Below are positions 1 through 10,200 of a stretch of 64,000 nt of DNA, one piece after another. Both the position numbers and the translations under genes were made by a program. Source of the stretch: Pohlia nutans (lineage: Eukaryota > Streptophyta > Bryopsida > Bryales > Mniaceae); assembly GCA_022496805.1 (NCBI GenBank), contig CM040104.1:7353650-7417649 (forward strand), in the 5' to 3' direction. The notes under the pieces were generated by a model. It saw only the letters and a list, made by a program, of their open reading frames with translations. It ran no database searches and was not told the origin of the DNA. Position 1 is the stretch's first letter. Every line of letters begins with the position of its first letter.

Positions 1-326
1 AAAAGATAAGCGATTGAACAGAAAACTTCTTACTACCCTACAGGCAAAGATACATTAATGACTACTTTGAAGGTGGATATCTTACATCTATGGAAGAGTG
101 TCCATGCCAGACTGCAAACTCATGAAGGATATCTCACATTTCTTCAATTATTCTAGTAATTGTGCGAGTCCATCTTCTCATTCAAAAAAAAAATGCAATC
201 TTCAGTTGTATTGCCTGGCCACTTAACTAGTCTATAATGAATTCTTCCATACCTCCAATTGCCTTTCAATATAAGTACTTACACTAATACTCTTTAGAAA
301 GATAAATGAAACTAGCGAAAACTCAC

Positions 327-1159
327 CTCAGGAATTCAGCCCCAGTCGTCTGAACAGCTCTGTATATTGCCTTCGCAGTTTCGTCATCGACAGTAGATAC
401 ATCCACGTAACTAAACACATCGACGGACAACATGGTTAGTTGGAGATACCATGCATGAATCAAAATGATCCCTGATTGTAATACATAAAAGGCTATAGCC
501 AATAGCCACAAAACGACAATATGAAGTACAAGCATCTCACCAAAACGTTTTCACTAAGGTGTGAGATTGTCCGGCGAAAAATCTACGAGCAAGTGACAAG
601 AAGCAGAAGTAGAAACACAGACAACGAGCTTACACTTTATCAGCACTCAAGCCCTTAACTGCACCATGAGGACCACACGCAACTTCCATCTGCATGTTCA
701 AGCATACCTTTGTCAATCCAGTCACGCAACTTGCAAGACCTTGATTAAATTTGTCAAGAATTAGAAAGGTTTACAAGTTGAATAATGATAATGTGTCAGA
801 ATCTGCATTACATTTGGACTGCAGGCTAGAGGCGATCAGTAACTTTAGGACTTTATGACCATCAATGATCTGAAGAAGAAATGAAATTAAGGTGATTGTT
901 TTAAAAAGGCATCTTTTACTGCATTGTTTAGAAATGTGAGAAAAGGGAGCATAAATACATTTGTCTTCATATATTCCAACAAAACAAAGAAACAGATCCG
1001 ACTCGAGCACAATGCGGCAAGAAGAAACGAAGCAAGTGCATGATTCACAAAGAATGATTCATTACCTCGGCATTTTCAGGAGCTATTCCATCAGGCGAAG
1101 CCTACAGTCGACGAAGTCCTTCAAGTTTAGCACTCCCCGTGTTCAACCTAAGAGCGATT
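327..1159 (-). pseudogene. GLYR2: GLYR2-like reductase gene fragment, copy 1
   Basis: Fragment of a gene of the 3-hydroxyisobutyrate dehydrogenase-related family. GLYR enzymes reduce glyoxylate and succinic semialdehyde with NADPH. Exons read on the minus strand with consensus splice sites: 1159-1066 (AKLEGL, in-frame TAG, then ASPDGIAPENAE), 689-634 (MEVACGPHGAVKGLSADK), 410-327 (YVDVSTVDDETAKAIYRAV then QTTGAEFL). The next exon lies left of this window but is visible in copy 2 at 15284-15224. The order matches the middle of GLYR2. The Rossmann start (GxGxxG) and the C-terminal helical domain with the catalytic lysine are absent. Disabling changes are the TAG stop, a Val where the family has Gly (K-G-Y-V-D-V), and a missing base at the end of the exon at 327, where CTGAG stands for the expected CTGGAG. 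A short exon near 880-840 may also belong here but is uncertain. It is antisense to the transposase remnants and probably captured. Confidence 0.8.
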
Positions 1160-1656
1160 CTATGCGTACAACTGGGCTTTAAACGGAGTTGTAGAGGTGA
1201 CGATCGAAATGATTCTACTCTCCCCCTTACCTGGACCAACTTTTCTCCAGCAAAACTTGAGGATTTCCATATTTTCATTAAGATTCTCTCTTGTAGATTA
1301 CTCAATTTCAAGAAAGGCACCCTGTCGAAACCCTAAGTTGGCAAATAAAAATTGGCAATTCCAGGCAAACCCTAAGTTGAAACCAAAAATATAAAAACTT
1401 AGCAGAAATATGTTGATTTGGACAATGAGTCATTTTTTTGTAAACAAGACAAAAGATAATTTTATTAACCAAAGTATTCCTCTATCTTGCAACTAACGTT
1501 AACATTATCCCTCGCTATCATACAAATTATATTTCAGTGATATTCTAAAGTGGAATATAAATTTCCTCACATCCAAATTTAAGTTCGATTTCAAAATGCC
1601 AGAGAGCTGATTTCCGCTCAACAGCCTATCCAAATGCAACACAAAAACATCCAGGA
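1160..1656. other. Non-coding stretch between captured fragments
   Basis: No gene recognised. A possible minus-strand donor (CCAG|GTAAGG, at about 1231) lies upstream of the GLYR2-like exon, and the short frame before it could be a decayed N-terminal exon of the same gene, but the match is too weak to claim. CCCTAA boxes occur near 1331 and 1371. Positions 1403-1422 carry a 20-bp string that recurs exactly at 7084-7103. Confidence 0.4.
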
Positions 1657-1775
1657 CATTTATGTTCTTCACTGATTTTGATGACAAAAAATTTGGTCCC
1701 ATCTAAATTATACTTTTCACACTATATTTGATGGAATTTGTCATTTAAAACCATGAATCCTTGGTCTTTTAAGGG
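1657..1775 (+). repeat. Dispersed repeat, forward copy flanking RAD6-like fragment
   Basis: About 115 bp that aligns, with roughly three quarters of bases matching by eye, to the reverse complement of 2536-2651. Shared blocks include AAAATTTGGT, AATTTGTCATTT and a CTTGGTC block near the right end. A more decayed partial copy lies at about 4395-4470. The two opposite copies bracket the RAD6-like exons. Family unknown. Confidence 0.6.
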
Positions 1776-1901
1776 ATACTGACCAAGTATGAAATAGGTC
1801 TATTATTTAGTCATTACTTAGTCATCTTTGGGAAGAAGATTAGCAACTTGAAAAGTTCGAGTACTCACCTGATATGTGAGACTTATTGAAAGCTAGCTTA
1901 C

Positions 1902-2342
1902 TGTTAGGATGAAACATTGTAGAGACAATTCGCACTTTCGGAGGCTTGAACATTTGGGTATTCCTCGGTGAGTTCCAAAGTCAGCTTGAATGTTTCTGAC
2001 AAAGAAAACAAACGTTTCAGATGTCCAATAATAACCATTCAACAATGTAAGGCGTTTGGCAGGTCCACACAGAGTAACCCTAATTCTGCACTGGAAATTT
2101 TTAGCAACTACACGAAAGACTTCTCAAAACCTAGATATCATGCATAAAACGAGACTATCTGCAACACATGATCAAAGCTTCCAATAAAATATTCACGCTA
2201 CACATGATCAACCGTCAACAAGAGAAAGCTTGAATGAGTTGACATTCATAATTAAATAGATATATACAGACGAGGATATTAAATCATGAATTAATGGGAA
2301 ACCAGACATACCTCCCTCCCATGCCATGGGGTGTGACTGGGA
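1902..2342 (-). pseudogene. RAD6/UBC2-type ubiquitin-conjugating enzyme fragment, copy 1
   Basis: Two minus-strand exons of a ubiquitin-conjugating (E2) enzyme. Exon 2342-2312 encodes SQSHPMAWEG after a TTTGCAG acceptor and ends at a GTATGT donor. Exon 1995-1902 begins after TTTGTCAG and ends at GTAAGC. Joined, they read WEGETFKLTLELTEEYPN, then after a break KPPKVRIVSTMFHPN. This corresponds to the RAD6 segment around T-P-W-D-G-G-T-F-K-L and K-P-P-x-V-R-F-V-S-x-M-F-H-P-N. Four extra bases (GTTC) between the Asn and Lys codons shift the frame, so the protein is broken. The N-terminal helix and the exon with the catalytic cysteine (normally just after HPN) were not found nearby. The fragment is flanked by opposite copies of a dispersed repeat. 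RAD6/UBC1-3 is the closest family from memory; other E2 classes fit less well. Confidence 0.72.
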
Positions 2343-2535
2343 CTGCAAATCAACACAAACTTTCATATTAGGTTTCAACATCCTCTTACAACAGCCAATT
2401 AACTGAACTCTAGATGGAAATGAAAACAGAGTCAGTGACTTAATTGCACACTCCGTAAACAACAAGATCAAATCCGACATGATGCATGATCAGTCTAGAG
2501 ACTTTATATACTACCAGCACCCAGGCGGCTTTAAG

Positions 2536-2651
2536 CCTTAGAGGACCAAGAATTTATGTTTTCAAATGACAAATTCAATTGATCGTATTGCGAAAGTTAA
2601 CTCTGAAAATGGAACCAAATTTTGTATTGGTGAATTTTGAACATTGTATGT
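2536..2651 (-). repeat. Dispersed repeat, inverted copy flanking RAD6-like fragment
   Basis: Reverse-complement partner of 1657-1775. Together they form a diverged inverted pair about 1 kb across, enclosing the RAD6-like exons. This could be a decayed transposon with long inverted ends, or two independent insertions of one repeat. Confidence 0.6.
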
Positions 2652-2761
2652 GTTGGTCAAGAAACAAATAAATTTGATATGATCGAACAAGAAGAAGTCC
2701 AAAACTTGTGACAGGCTAGGATTTAAAACTGCAAAAGGAAACATGAGGCCCAATTTGGGCT

Positions 2762-3758
2762 TCTTGGTCCTTGCGCCATATCTAGCTTTCAGGATCTGTC
2801 AACGAGTAATCACACATCCATCAATTTCAGAAACAACTTCATCAGACTTTTGCGTAGAATACAAAACAAGGCGAAGAATAAAGATGGGAGTGTTCAAACC
2901 TCCGCGACCCTATTAGAAGACACAACGTTAAACTCTTCCTCCAGCTCATCCAAGTAGGTCCCACTATGCTCTCCTTGCGAGAGCTTGGCATCCATAAACT
3001 GAGGTATCCGTGATCGAAACCGATAGCTCCAAGCCCCACTCAGGAACGAGTACAAGAAGAATGTTGGAAGCAGAAGCTCTGGGTAGCAAACAATGATCAG
3101 AAACAAGATATGGACCAGAACGGTGGTGACTGGGCTCTTCCAATTGCAGATGTCTGTAAACCAGTTCATGACGACCAGTAATCCACTCAGCACACCCTGC
3201 AGGTAAATAAACACCACTTGGTCAATGAGAATTATCTGCAATCAGAAATACCCGAAGAAAGTTCCGGCAGTAACAAGAAACACCGGACGTAGAACTCTTT
3301 TAAATCAAATAGATAGAAATGAGCATAAACATGAGCGAGTACCATGATTCGATCGTAGTTGGCTTTGCTTCGACGCATGCTCCACCGCTCATTCATGTGG
3401 TCCAGCATGAACTGCACGGGCACCGTCGTCAAAGGAGGCTCAGACCTCATCAGCGTGAGCGCCACAATGTTCATAGCAGCCACTCGAAGAGTCTCCTGCT
3501 GCCGAGGGTCAATGGGGTAAAAGAAATGCATCCTGGGCAATTGTGGCTGAAGATAAGCATGCATCACGTTGACACCGGCAGCAGACGAGAATCTCACTGC
3601 CAATTCGAGTTCGCCCATTTTCTTCACTCCCCGAGGAGTGACCACCAGCAGCGGGTATGCAATTGTATACACTCGGTCACTCTCCAAGGTTGACAGCCTG
3701 ATCCGTATTTTTCCTAAGGGTAGATCCTTCGCTATTTGATTCCGACCTCCACGAAAAC
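2762..3758 (-). pseudogene. MCTP (multiple C2 and transmembrane protein) C-terminal fragment, copy 1
   Basis: Encodes part of the C-terminal region of a plant MCTP/QUIRKY-family membrane protein (PRT_C domain), a family that acts at endoplasmic reticulum-plasma membrane contacts and plasmodesmata. Exon about 3758-3343 contains GKIRIRLSTLE, KKMGELELAVRFSS, LPRMHFFYP and WSMRRSKAN and ends ATG|GTACTC. Exon 3196-2900 starts after CTGCAG and contains ICNWKSPVTTVLVHILFLI (hydrophobic), PELLLPTFFLYSFL and the acidic LDELEEEFN, ending GAG|GTTTGA. A third exon seems to start at 2795 (ILKARYGARTKK) but soon departs from the family. All N-terminal C2 domains and the last transmembrane pair are missing. 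An in-frame stop lies upstream at 3797-3795, and no start codon is convincing. The two main exons join in frame, so decay is by truncation. It is antisense to the transposase remnants. Confidence 0.88.
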
Positions 3759-4644
3759 CTCGAGGAGAAGAGAGAGACAGTCACACGGCCAACGCTAAAA
3801 CCCTAAGACCTTTGCAAGAACGGAAGCAAGTGAGGGAAAACCAATCCTTTGAGACGTAATGGACGCTGGATGATTTCTGACGCGTTCCTTCGCAAATTTT
3901 TTCATCCATCCAAAATTCTCTTGATTCTTGTGCTAGTTGACTACCATTTGTATGGTATGGACCTTCAAAGTAAGATATTGTGAATTTTTGAAAAATAACA
4001 AAAGTAGTTTACGTCAAGTTTCATTTTTAGTTCAAAAAGTGAGACCTAAAACATGATTTTGTATAATAAGTAGAATCAAACAATGGAAACCATACCATCT
4101 TGTAATGCATGTTATTCCAATTTCATTAAAATATTTTTTGATTTTTTTGTGTTAATTCTGGATTTTAAATTGAATTTCAAGAGAAAACCTTGAAAATTTA
4201 TTTAAAATATATTAACAATAAATATGATGAATCCAACTGTACAGATGTTATCTTCACATTGATATTTACAACTTTGCTTTGTACATCAACTCCATTTTTA
4301 TTTTTCATCAAACATTTTATAACAAATCTTTGAAAAAGTGTTGAATCGGGACGTTGAAGAGCTAGGGAACATGAAAAACAACAAATAAAAGCATATTTAT
4401 TTATTTTATAGTTTTCAATATTTTTCATTGATTCTAGTGATATAAAATTTGGTTCTATTTGAATTACCATAGTACACAATTGGATTCAACAGTAGGGTGT
4501 CGAATATTTAATTAATTTTCTTAAAATAGATTCGGCACTTATATTTTTCAAAAAAATTATTCTTTAAATTTGAAAAAAAGTGAAAAAAAATTCCTAAAAT
4601 TTTGGCCCTTAGTAAAACTCCTGTGAGTTCTATAACACTTGTTA
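3759..4644. other. AT-rich spacer without recognised gene
   Basis: No gene found. It starts with a pyrimidine-rich tract and a CCCTAA-type box (about 3796-3806) upstream of the MCTP-like exon, then becomes very AT-rich with A and T runs around 4120-4200 and 4540-4600. A minus-strand open frame of 93 codons (4198-4479) overlaps a decayed copy of the dispersed repeat and has no recognisable motif. I do not call it a gene. Confidence 0.6.
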
Positions 4645-4842
4645 GTTATATGACTACCCCAGGTTATATGACTGCCCCAAGTTATATAACTGCCCCAAGT
4701 TATATGATTGTCCATGTTATATGACAGCCCTGGATTATATGACTGCCCTGCGTTATATGACTACCCCGGGTTATATGACTACCTCGGGTTATAAAATTGT
4801 TTTGCGTTATATGATTGCCCCGGATTATATAACTCCCCTACT
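4645..4842 (+). repeat. 18-bp tandem repeat cluster (CACTA type), copy 1
   Basis: About 11 imperfect units of 18 bp modelled on GTTATATGACTGCCCCAG, varying mainly in the last seven bases. Clusters of short repeats with a TATGACT core also occur at 5858-5994 and near the CACTAC terminus at 13290-14250. CACTA elements typically carry such motifs as transposase-binding sites near their ends, so this is probably an old subterminal region now lying inside the block. Confidence 0.85.
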
Positions 4843-4927
4843 TGTGTGTATCACCCTAGTAATGTGACTGCTTAGATATGACCAATCTCTACATCTAAGG
4901 TATTCTTAGAACACAATTTGACCCAAA

Positions 4928-5188
4928 GTGAATACAGATTCACTCCATAGAATGGTAGAAGGGGAGCTCCAAACCCTGAAGCATCTACAGTTATGCCAAG
5001 AAGAAAAGATTCAAGTAGACGCCATGCGATTATCTAAATACCCATGTCTATGTATAGAATGTGTGGGAGGGAAAGTCCTCGATCGAGCTTCAATTCAAAA
5101 GCATCTTCTCAACAGAAAAAGGGAGCCTGTTTTTAGTTTTTACAGCATCTATCTTGGTAAGAGATTCGAACCAACCACTTCTGAATGA
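4928..5188 (+). pseudogene. CACTA transposase-associated (zinc-binding) domain remnant, copy 1
   Basis: Open frame of 86 codons. Residues about 32-57 (MRLSKYPCLCIECVGGKVLD and onward to RASIQKHLL) resemble the transposase-associated domain found at the N-terminus of CACTA transposases: a C-x-C-x-x-C cluster, a basic linker, then R-x-x-I-x-x-H-L. The upstream part (VEGELQTLKHLQLCQ) recurs in diverged form at 6103. It ends abruptly after LGKRFEPTTSE, and no catalytic transposase domain follows. The start codon is simply the first Met and may not be real. It lies about 90 bp after a cluster of 18-bp repeats, as expected for the 5' end of a CACTA coding region. Domain assignment is from memory of the motif, so moderate. 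Confidence 0.55.
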
Positions 5189-5851
5189 ATATAACCAAGT
5201 GCTCGTGCTTAGGGTGAGTTTAAAGCTTCTTCTATATGACTTCCGTAGCCCAATGGAGATCCATTGTAAAAGCCGCATATGACATCGCTAAGAATCTTTC
5301 TAAGAGGAAAACAATCTTCAACACCCACCATGTCGACAGCAACATCTGCGAGAGTAGAAGCTTTGCTGAAGTGGCTGTCGGACGTGTATGATGGACAATG
5401 GTGTGGCGAGCCCATTCTAAAGCTAACACAATTTTTGTATTAGAATAGAGACTAGGAAGTAAGGGTGTCCAACTTCCTCTTCATGGACTGGAGTTTATTT
5501 GTACTCCAATCTGCCAAAGAGGGAGAGGAACTGCTTCTTTTTGTAAGACAACAGTACACCATACCAGAATACAGAACTTTGAACATGGCACAACTTCAAG
5601 TGAAGTTATATGTGATGCAAGTTGAACTGGACTTGTACATCGACGGAGATGCTCTTGAAGAGAAATGTCGGTGGCTTCATTAATAGGGCCATAGGATACA
5701 ATGAGATACTTAGGAAATATTGTGTAGGAGTTTCGAATGTTGTGTAAACCATGGAACACTCAGGAATGGTGATATATGATTACCATAGCGGTGGCAGGGT
5801 CCACTCCGTTGGCCACGTGTAAAACATTAACCCTAAACCGATGTATAAAAC
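5189..5851 (+). other. Internal CACTA remnant with unrecognised open frames, copy 1
   Basis: Lies between two transposase 5' modules. Short plus-strand frames occur at 5330-5443 (37 codons, including YDGQWCGEPILKLTQFLY) and 5465-5683 (includes LLLFVRQQYTIPEYRTL). Neither shows a motif I recognise. The position suggests decayed linker or filler of the element rather than independent genes. Confidence 0.35.
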
Positions 5852-5857
5852 TATGAC

Positions 5858-5994
5858 GAGTCATATATATGACTCCCTCAAGTCATATAACTCCCTCAAG
5901 TCATATATATGACTCCGTTCAGTCATATGACTTCCTCCGGTCATATTTTCGCTGTACAGTTATATAACTAAGTTCCGTGATATGACTATCCTCT
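5858..5994 (+). repeat. TATGACTCC/GAGTCATA short tandem repeats, copy 1
   Basis: About seven imperfect units of 18-22 bp with AGTCATATATATGACTCC as the clearest form, several of them palindromic. It resembles the 18-bp cluster at 4645-4842 in core and in position relative to the coding module that follows. Read as another CACTA subterminal cluster. Confidence 0.75.
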
Positions 5995-6102
5995 CGTGTG
6001 TATCACCATACTATTGTCATTGTGTGCATGTGAGCAGTACCTGCTTCAAAGGCATTCTCAAAACACACTTTCGCCCTAACTGTGTAGTCTGGTTCTCTCC
6101 AC

Positions 6103-6213
6103 ATGATGGAAGAAGGGGAGCTCCAAAGCCTAAAGCATCTACAGTTATGTCAAAAAGAAGAGATATCCTACTTGGAACTATGTGACTGCACGCAATCATG
6201 TACAGTGACATGA
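6103..6213 (+). pseudogene. Second, shorter copy of the CACTA 5' coding module, copy 1
   Basis: A 36-codon frame beginning MMEEGELQSLKHLQLCQKEE, a diverged copy of 4952-5014. The similarity extends upstream to a shared TGTGTATCACC block (4833 and 5997). After the shared part it reads through unrelated sequence to a stop, without the zinc-binding motif. The block thus holds two related 5' ends about 1.15 kb apart, from an internal duplication or from two related elements, one nested in the other. Confidence 0.6.
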
Positions 6214-6291
6214 CTATACATAGTGATGTTGTGATGCGTGGAATCTAATTTGTGACTAGTCCGAGTCATTGTGCAGGATCTTCTAATTCAA

Positions 6292-7262
6292 CACACATTG
6301 AATGTTATGCACCGTGAAAAAATATTGTTGAGAATGTTATGAAAACCATATTTGGAGAGAAGGACACCCTTGAAGTCCGTCTCGACATGAAGGAAGCGAA
6401 TATACGCAGACATCTATGGCCCGTACAAGGAAAGAAATCCGGCAACGGCATATTACCTCAATCCTCATACCTTCTGACAAAAAAAGAGCGGCAGGTCTTT
6501 GTAGACCAAGTGCGTTCCTTGCGAACCCCCACCTAGTACGTGAGGCAGCTAAAGAAGCGTGTGAACATGGATGGGCAAATCAAAGGCCTAAAATCCCATG
6601 ACTACCATGTCCTCATGCAACAAGTGTTGCCATTATGTGTGCGTTCTACAATGGTAACGGAAGTTCGGACATCAATAATAATGTTGAGTCAGGTATTCGA
6701 GAGGATATGTGCTAAGTCTATTGATTCCAAGGCAATAGAAGAGATGAGGTGCGAAGTGGCCATAGCATTATGCATGTTGGAAAAGGAATTCCCACCATCA
6801 TTTTTTGACATCATGAGCCGCTTGGTTATGCACTTCGTGGACGTATCCTATAAAAAGGTACTTGAAGACATTGAAAGGGTACGTCCGAAATCGTGCTCGA
6901 CCAGAAGATAGCATGGCCGAAGGCTATGCTATAGTCGAGGCATTGAGATTCTGCACCGAGTATAAGCAGGAGTATACAACTACTACGGGAAGAGTAAGGG
7001 ATGATAAAGAAGACCTATCAATGTACGACGAGATCCTCGAAGGACAGTGTATCAATTATGAGACATTTTTCTATTGATTAAGACAGAAATATGTTGATTT
7101 GGATAAAAACGCGACCAAATCAATAGAAAAGTATCCTTGATCAACATGACTCAATCAATAGAACAATTGGATTTTCTAGTAGTGTTATTCTCCAAACATC
7201 AGAGAACGGATGAAGTACAATGCATATCTTTGGGCAAAACATCAAATATTCCCGGACTCGTG
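6292..7262 (+). pseudogene. CACTA transposase C-terminal remnant with DUF4218-type domain, copy 1
   Basis: Decayed 3' half of a CACTA (En/Spm) transposase. TLNVMHREKN at about 6295-6321 is the tail of the Tnp2/Transposase_21 domain. After a one-base slip in an A-run come IVENVMKTIFGEKDTLEVRL, LKSHDYHVLMQQVLPLC and KEFPPSFFDIMSRLVMHFVD, which are diagnostic of the DUF4218 region. In another frame from 6862 follows LKGYVRNRARPEDSMAEGY. RERMKYNAYLWAKHQIFPD near 7197-7253 is the next conserved block. Damage visible: an in-frame TAG at 6534-6536 (RTPT-stop-YV), loss of the block before the YVRNRARPE motif with a frameshift, an apparent insertion at about 7068-7187, and a stop after FPDS. The catalytic DDE core is absent, so the element cannot be autonomous. 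Confidence 0.88.
7068..7187. mobile_element. Possible small insertion ending in TTTTCTAGTAGTG, copy 1
   Basis: Interrupts the transposase remnant between YETFF and the RERMKYNAYLW block. Its right edge, TTTTCTAGTAGTG at 7172-7184, is the reverse complement of CACTACTAGAAAA, a common CACTA-type terminus. It contains repeated TTGATT/AATCAA motifs. No matching left terminus or clear 3-bp target duplication was found, so it may be a truncated insertion or chance. Confidence 0.35.
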
Positions 7263-7272
7263 AAGCCACGGG

Positions 7273-10200
7273 CCATATAGATATATTTCTAGCTAAAACA
7301 ACTATGGAATATGCCTTTCACGATACACTACCATCATCCAAATGATATCACGCATGTGTTTTATATTAGATACTACCATATAAATATATCTTTAGCTGAA
7401 ACAACTATGGAATATGCCTTTCACGATGTACTACCATCATCCAAATGATATAACGCATGTGTTTTATATTAGATACTACCATATAAATATATATCTTAGG
7501 TGACACAACTATGGAATATGCCTTTCACGAAGTACTACCATCATCCAAATGATATCACGCATGTGTTTTATATTAGATACTACCATATAAATATATCTTT
7601 AGCTGAAACAACTATAGAATATGCCTTGCACGATGTACTACCATCATCCAAATGATATCACGCATGTGTTTTATATTTGATACTACCATATAAATATATC
7701 TTTAGCTGAAACAACTATGGAATATGCCTTTCACGATGTACTACCATCATCCAAATGATATATGTCATGTGTTTTATATAAGATACTACCATATAAATAT
7801 ATCTTTATCTGAAACAACTCTGGAATATGCCTTTCACGATGTACAACCATCATCAAAATGATATGACGCTTGTGTTTTATATTAGATATTACCATATAAA
7901 TATATCTTTACCTGAAACAACTATGGAATATGCCTTTCACGATGTACTACCATCATCCAAATGATATCACGCATGTATTTTATATTAGATACTACCATAT
8001 AAATATATCTTTAGCTGAAACAACTACGGAATATGCCTTTCATGATGTACTACCATCATCCAAATGATATAACGCATGTGTTTTATATTTGATACTGCCA
8101 TCTAAATATACCTCAAGCTAAATCAACTATGGAATATGCCTTTCACGTTGTACTACCATCATCCAAATCATATAAAGCATGTGTTTTATATTAGATAATT
8201 CCATATAAATACATCTCTAGCTAAAACAACCATGGAATATGCCTTTCACGCTGTACTACCATCATCCAAATGATATAACGCATGTGTTTTATATTAGATA
8301 CTACCATATAAATATATCTTTAGCTGAAACAACTATGGAATATGCCTTTCACAATGTTCTACCATCATCCAGATGATATCACGCATGTGTTTTATATTAG
8401 ATACTACCATATAAATATATCTTTAGCTGAAACAACTATGGAATATGCCTTTCACGATGTACTACCATCACCCAAATGATATCACGCATGTGTTTTATAT
8501 TAGATACTACGATATCAATATATCTTTAGCTGAAACAACTATGGAATATGCCTTTCACGATGTACTACAATCATCCAACTGATATAACGCATGTGTTTTA
8601 TATTTGATACTACCATCTGAATATACCTCAAGCTAAATCAACTATGGAATATGCCTTTCACGTTGTACTACCATTATCCAAATGATATAACGCATGTGTT
8701 TTATATTAGATAATTCCATATAAATACATCTCTAGCTAAAACAACCATTGAACATGCCTTTCATGCTGTACTGCCATAATCCAAATGATATAACGCATGT
8801 GTTTTATATTAGATACTACCATATAAATATATCTTTAACTAAAACAACTATGGAATATGTCTTTCACGATGTACTACCATCATCCAAATGATATGACGCA
8901 TGTGTTTTATATTAGATATTACCATAAAAATATATCTCTAGCTAAAACAACTATGGAATATCCCTTTCACGATGTACTACCATCATCCAAATGATATCAC
9001 GCATGTGTTATATATTAGATACTACCATATAAATATATCTTTAGCGGAAACAACTATGGAATATGCCTTTCACAATGTTCTGCCATCATCCAGATGATAT
9101 GACGCATGTGTTTTATATTAGATACTACCATATAAATATATCTTTAGCGGAAACAACTATGGAATATGCCTTTCACGATGTACTACAATCATCCAACTCA
9201 TATAACGCATGTGTTTTATATTTGATACTGCCATCTGAATATACCTCAAGCTAAATCAACTATGGAATATGCCTTTCATGCTGTACTGCCATAATCCAAA
9301 TGATATAACGCATGTGTTTTATATTAGATAATTCCATATAAATACATCTCTAGCTAAAACAACCATTGAATATGCCTTTCATGCTGTACTGCCATCATCC
9401 AAATGATATAACGCATGTGTTTTATATTAGATACTACCATATAAATATATCTTTAACTAAAACAACTATGGAATATGTCTTTCACGATGTACTACCATCA
9501 TCCAAATGATATCACACACGTGTTTCATATCAGATACTACCAAAGAAATATATGTTTAGCTGAAACAACTATGGAATATGCCATTCACGATGTACTACCA
9601 TCATCCAAATGATATAACCCATGTATTTTATATTAGATACTACCATATAAATATATCTTTAGCTGAAACAACTAAGGAATATGCCTTTCACGATGTACTA
9701 CCATCATCCAAATGATATAACGCATGTGTTTTATATTAGATACCACCATATTAATATATCTTTAGCTGAAACAACCATGTAATATGCCATTCACGATGTA
9801 CTACCATCATCAAAATGATATAACGCATGTGTTTTATATTAGATACTACCATATAAATATATCAATAGCTGAAACAACTATGGAATATGCCTTTCACGAT
9901 GTACTACCATCATCCAAATGATATAACGCATGTGTTTTATATTAGATACTACCATATAAATATATCTTTAGTTGACACAACTATGGAATATGCCTTTCAC
10001 GAAGTACTACCATCATCCAAATGATATCACGCATGTGTTTTATATTAGATACTACAATATAAATATATCTTTAGCAGAAACAACTATGGAATATGCCTTG
10101 CACGATGTACTACCATCATCCAAATGATATGACGCATGTGTTTTATATTAAATACTACCATGTAAATATATCTCAAGCTAAATCAACTATGGAATATGCC

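Larger units (their letters stand above)
1..7272 (+). mobile_element. CACTA-derived block, copy 1 (left part outside window)
   Basis: Right-hand part of the same CACTA-derived block that is seen whole at 13267-22612. Every stretch compared matches the second copy at an offset of exactly 15,340 bp, and the same open frames recur without change. It contains minus-strand fragments of GLYR2-like, RAD6-like and MCTP-like genes, followed by plus-strand transposase accessory-domain remnants. It stops at the satellite edge without a recognisable right terminal inverted repeat (the expected end would resemble GACGTAGTG). Orientation is taken from the transposase remnants. The assignment to CACTA rests on the DUF4218-type coding remnant and on the CACTAC terminus of the second copy. 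Confidence 0.75.

Noticed and set aside
1505..1702. 65-codon minus-strand frame resembling part of the frame at 4198-4479
   Set aside because: The resemblance comes from the shared dispersed repeat at DNA level, not from a protein family.
3319..3693. 124-codon plus-strand frame (also at 18659-19033)
   Set aside because: Antisense shadow of the MCTP-like exon, which matches a known family on the minus strand.
3796..3812. CCCTAA-type telomere-like string
   Set aside because: Only one or two units in an otherwise ordinary stretch upstream of the MCTP-like exon; at most a telo-box, not a telomeric tract.
4198..4479. 93-codon minus-strand frame
   Set aside because: Very AT-rich, overlaps a decayed copy of the dispersed repeat, no recognisable motif or splice structure.
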